Shown here in pieces: positions 6,924-8,126 of a stretch of 8,126 bases of DNA (positions are counted from its first letter, which is position 1; each line of letters begins with the position of its first letter). Below the pieces are notes generated by a model that worked only from the letters and a program-made list of their open reading frames with translations, did no database searches and was not told the DNA's origin. The stretch is from Paludibacter sp. (lineage in GTDB: Bacteria; Bacteroidota; Bacteroidia; Bacteroidales; Paludibacteraceae), in assembly GCA_028748945.1 (NCBI GenBank), contig JAQTOL010000133.1, positions 1-8,126 of the forward strand, given 5' to 3'. Both the position numbers and the translations under genes were made by a program.

Positions 6924-7814
6924 TTAATTCTTGTTTCCTTGTTCAAATAATCGTTTTTTTTCTTCAGCAGATAAACTTTCGTATCCGGATGTCTTGATTT
7001 TATCGAGGATTTTGTCAATTTGTGCCATTTTACGTGCTTTATTCTCATTGTATTCGGCATCAGTCATGCGATTCTTCTGACTGTTTTTGTTCGGCTTTAC
7101 TTTCATCTTGCGAACACGAAACAAATTAAATCCGGTATCAAGTATCCAGTTTATTCCTTTGGTAATATCTGTCCCTTTGCGCAAAGATACGACAAATAAA
7201 TAACCTGCCAAAGCACCACCCAGATGTGCTAACTGACCACCACCATTTTCGGAAGTGATTCCGAAAAAGCTCATTAAAACAACTGCCAGAGCTATGTATT
7301 TTAGTTTAATGCGACCTAAAAACATAAGTTGCATTTCCATATTAGGTGATTGAACAGCTGTGGCAACAATGATGGCCATAATAGAACCTGAAGCTCCTAA
7401 TAATATACTGTTGTGTAAAATGTCTGCATAAAATGGGAAAATATTAAATGCTGCAATATAAAATATCACCCCCATAAGACCTCCTAACAGGTAGAGTCCT
7501 ACTAATTTTTTTTCGGAAAAGAATATTAGAAATATTTTCCCAAAACAAAATAGATTCAACATATTAAAAAGTATATGCAGGAATCCTTCGTGCAGAAACA
7601 TGTAGGTGATTGGAGTCCAGAAATGATGTGACAATTGAATCAAGTCGGCTGGCGCTGCCAGATAAGGTAATATGAAATCACCCGGGACGTTGAAAAGTTT
7701 CATTAATCCCAGTACTAAGTTAAGTAATATAAACACAATTGAATTAATAAAAATCAAATGTGTAACTGAATTTCCTTGTCTAAAAGCCTGTTTTATATTG
7801 TCAATAATACTCAT
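6924..7814 (-). CDS. Rhomboid family intramembrane serine protease with C-terminal cytoplasmic tail
   Basis: Rhomboids cleave membrane proteins within or near a transmembrane helix using a Ser-His dyad. Ser142 in GASGS (140-144) is the nucleophile and His197 in AHLGGALAG (196-204) its partner. The TM2 motif HEGFLHILFN has His75, His80 and Asn84 at the spacing seen in GlpG, so all catalytic elements are intact. About six hydrophobic helices occupy residues 18-210. The last 80 or so residues are a charged cytoplasmic tail ending in IDKILDKIKTSGYESLSAEEKKRLFEQ, a helical C-terminal module that I recall from many Bacteroidota rhomboids. The start is ATG at 7814, 18 bases after the stop of a second rhomboid gene. 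The substrate is unknown. Confidence 0.94.
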   Translation of the reverse strand: MSIIDNIKQAFRQGNSVTHLIFINSIVFILLNLVLGLMKLFNVPGDFILPYLAAPADLIQLSHHFWTPITYMFLHEGFLHILFNMLNLFCFGKIFLIFFSEKKLVGLYLLGGLMGVIFYIAAFNIFPFYADILHNSILLGASGSIMAIIVATAVQSPNMEMQLMFLGRIKLKYIALAVVLMSFFGITSENGGGQLAHLGGALAGYLFVVSLRKGTDITKGINWILDTGFNLFRVRKMKVKPNKNSQKNRMTDAEYNENKARKMAQIDKILDKIKTSGYESLSAEEKKRLFEQGNKN

Positions 7815-7832
7815 ATCGATAATTCTCAGTAA

Positions 7833-8126
7833 TTAATAATTTTTCTTTTTCCACCAAAGAATAAGGATAGTACCAAATAACATACCTCCTAAATGGGCAA
7901 AATGAGCGATACTATCACCTGAAAATTGAGCAACACCCATAAATAATTCTACTACACCATATAACGCCACAAAAATACGGGCCTTAATCGGAATTGGTAG
8001 TGGAAAGATCATCAGTTTTGCCTCAGGAAAAAGCCAACCGAAAGCTAAAAGTAAACCAAATACCGATCCGGATGCACCAATAGTAATGAGCTTGTTTTGT
8101 AATGTTATTTTTTCTAAAATTAATTC
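7833..8126 (-). CDS. Second rhomboid family protease, C-terminal part (5' end outside window)
   Basis: The frame is open at the right edge and ends in TAA at 7833-7835, giving the last 97 residues of a protein. Fragment residues 16-23 read IGASGSVF, the rhomboid active-site motif with the serine at residue 19. Residues 74-85 read AHFAHLGGMLFG, with the catalytic histidine at residue 78. The rest is hydrophobic, and the protein stops soon after the last helix (WWKKKNY), so unlike its downstream neighbour it has no long cytoplasmic tail. A variable loop containing PEAKLMIFPLPIPIKAR lies between the two catalytic helices. Placed 18 bases before the next rhomboid gene, it is probably the preceding gene of the same operon. 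The N-terminal half and start codon are not visible. Confidence 0.92.
   Translation of the reverse strand, partial: ELILEKITLQNKLITIGASGSVFGLLLAFGWLFPEAKLMIFPLPIPIKARIFVALYGVVELFMGVAQFSGDSIAHFAHLGGMLFGTILILWWKKKNY

Overview
The window looks like a chromosomal segment from a member of the Bacteroidota, most probably Bacteroidales. The DNA is AT-rich and start codons lack clear Shine-Dalgarno sequences. Two putative promoters carry the Bacteroidota-type TAnnTTTG -7 box. The gene families also fit: a short fold-III arginine decarboxylase, a DUF4369/thioredoxin-fold lipoprotein, tandem rhomboids next to a membrane-anchored endonuclease/exonuclease/phosphatase protein, and an acyltransferase of the type common in Bacteroides relatives. 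No mobile element, CRISPR array, tRNA or rRNA was seen.

Layout: the left edge (2-589, +) holds the C-terminal part of a PlsC-like acyltransferase. It converges on an arginine decarboxylase gene (727-2118, -), and a compact bidirectional terminator lies between them. The decarboxylase has its own putative promoter and a hairpin in its expected leader. About 290 bases of apparently non-coding DNA then separate it from the next gene.

From 2520 to the right edge everything lies on the minus strand, closely spaced. In transcription order: a rhomboid cut by the window edge (7833-8126), a second complete rhomboid (6924-7814), a membrane-anchored EEP-family protein (5754-6902), gcvH (5308-5688), purE (4726-5232), a thioredoxin-fold lipoprotein (3508-4647) and queG (2520-3452). 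Gaps run from 18 to 78 bases, so much of this may be co-transcribed, but a good -7 box just upstream of purE suggests an internal promoter.

Functions are mostly housekeeping: one-carbon metabolism (GcvH), purine synthesis (PurE), queuosine tRNA modification (QueG), polyamine synthesis (arginine decarboxylase), phospholipid synthesis and membrane proteolysis. No obviously new multi-gene system was found. The points most worth a second look are the thioredoxin-fold lipoprotein whose CXXC site reads SEQS, a 19-base operator-like palindrome over the purE -7 box, an 11-base duplication of the queG start-codon region that creates an out-of-frame upstream ATG, and the leader hairpin of the arginine decarboxylase.
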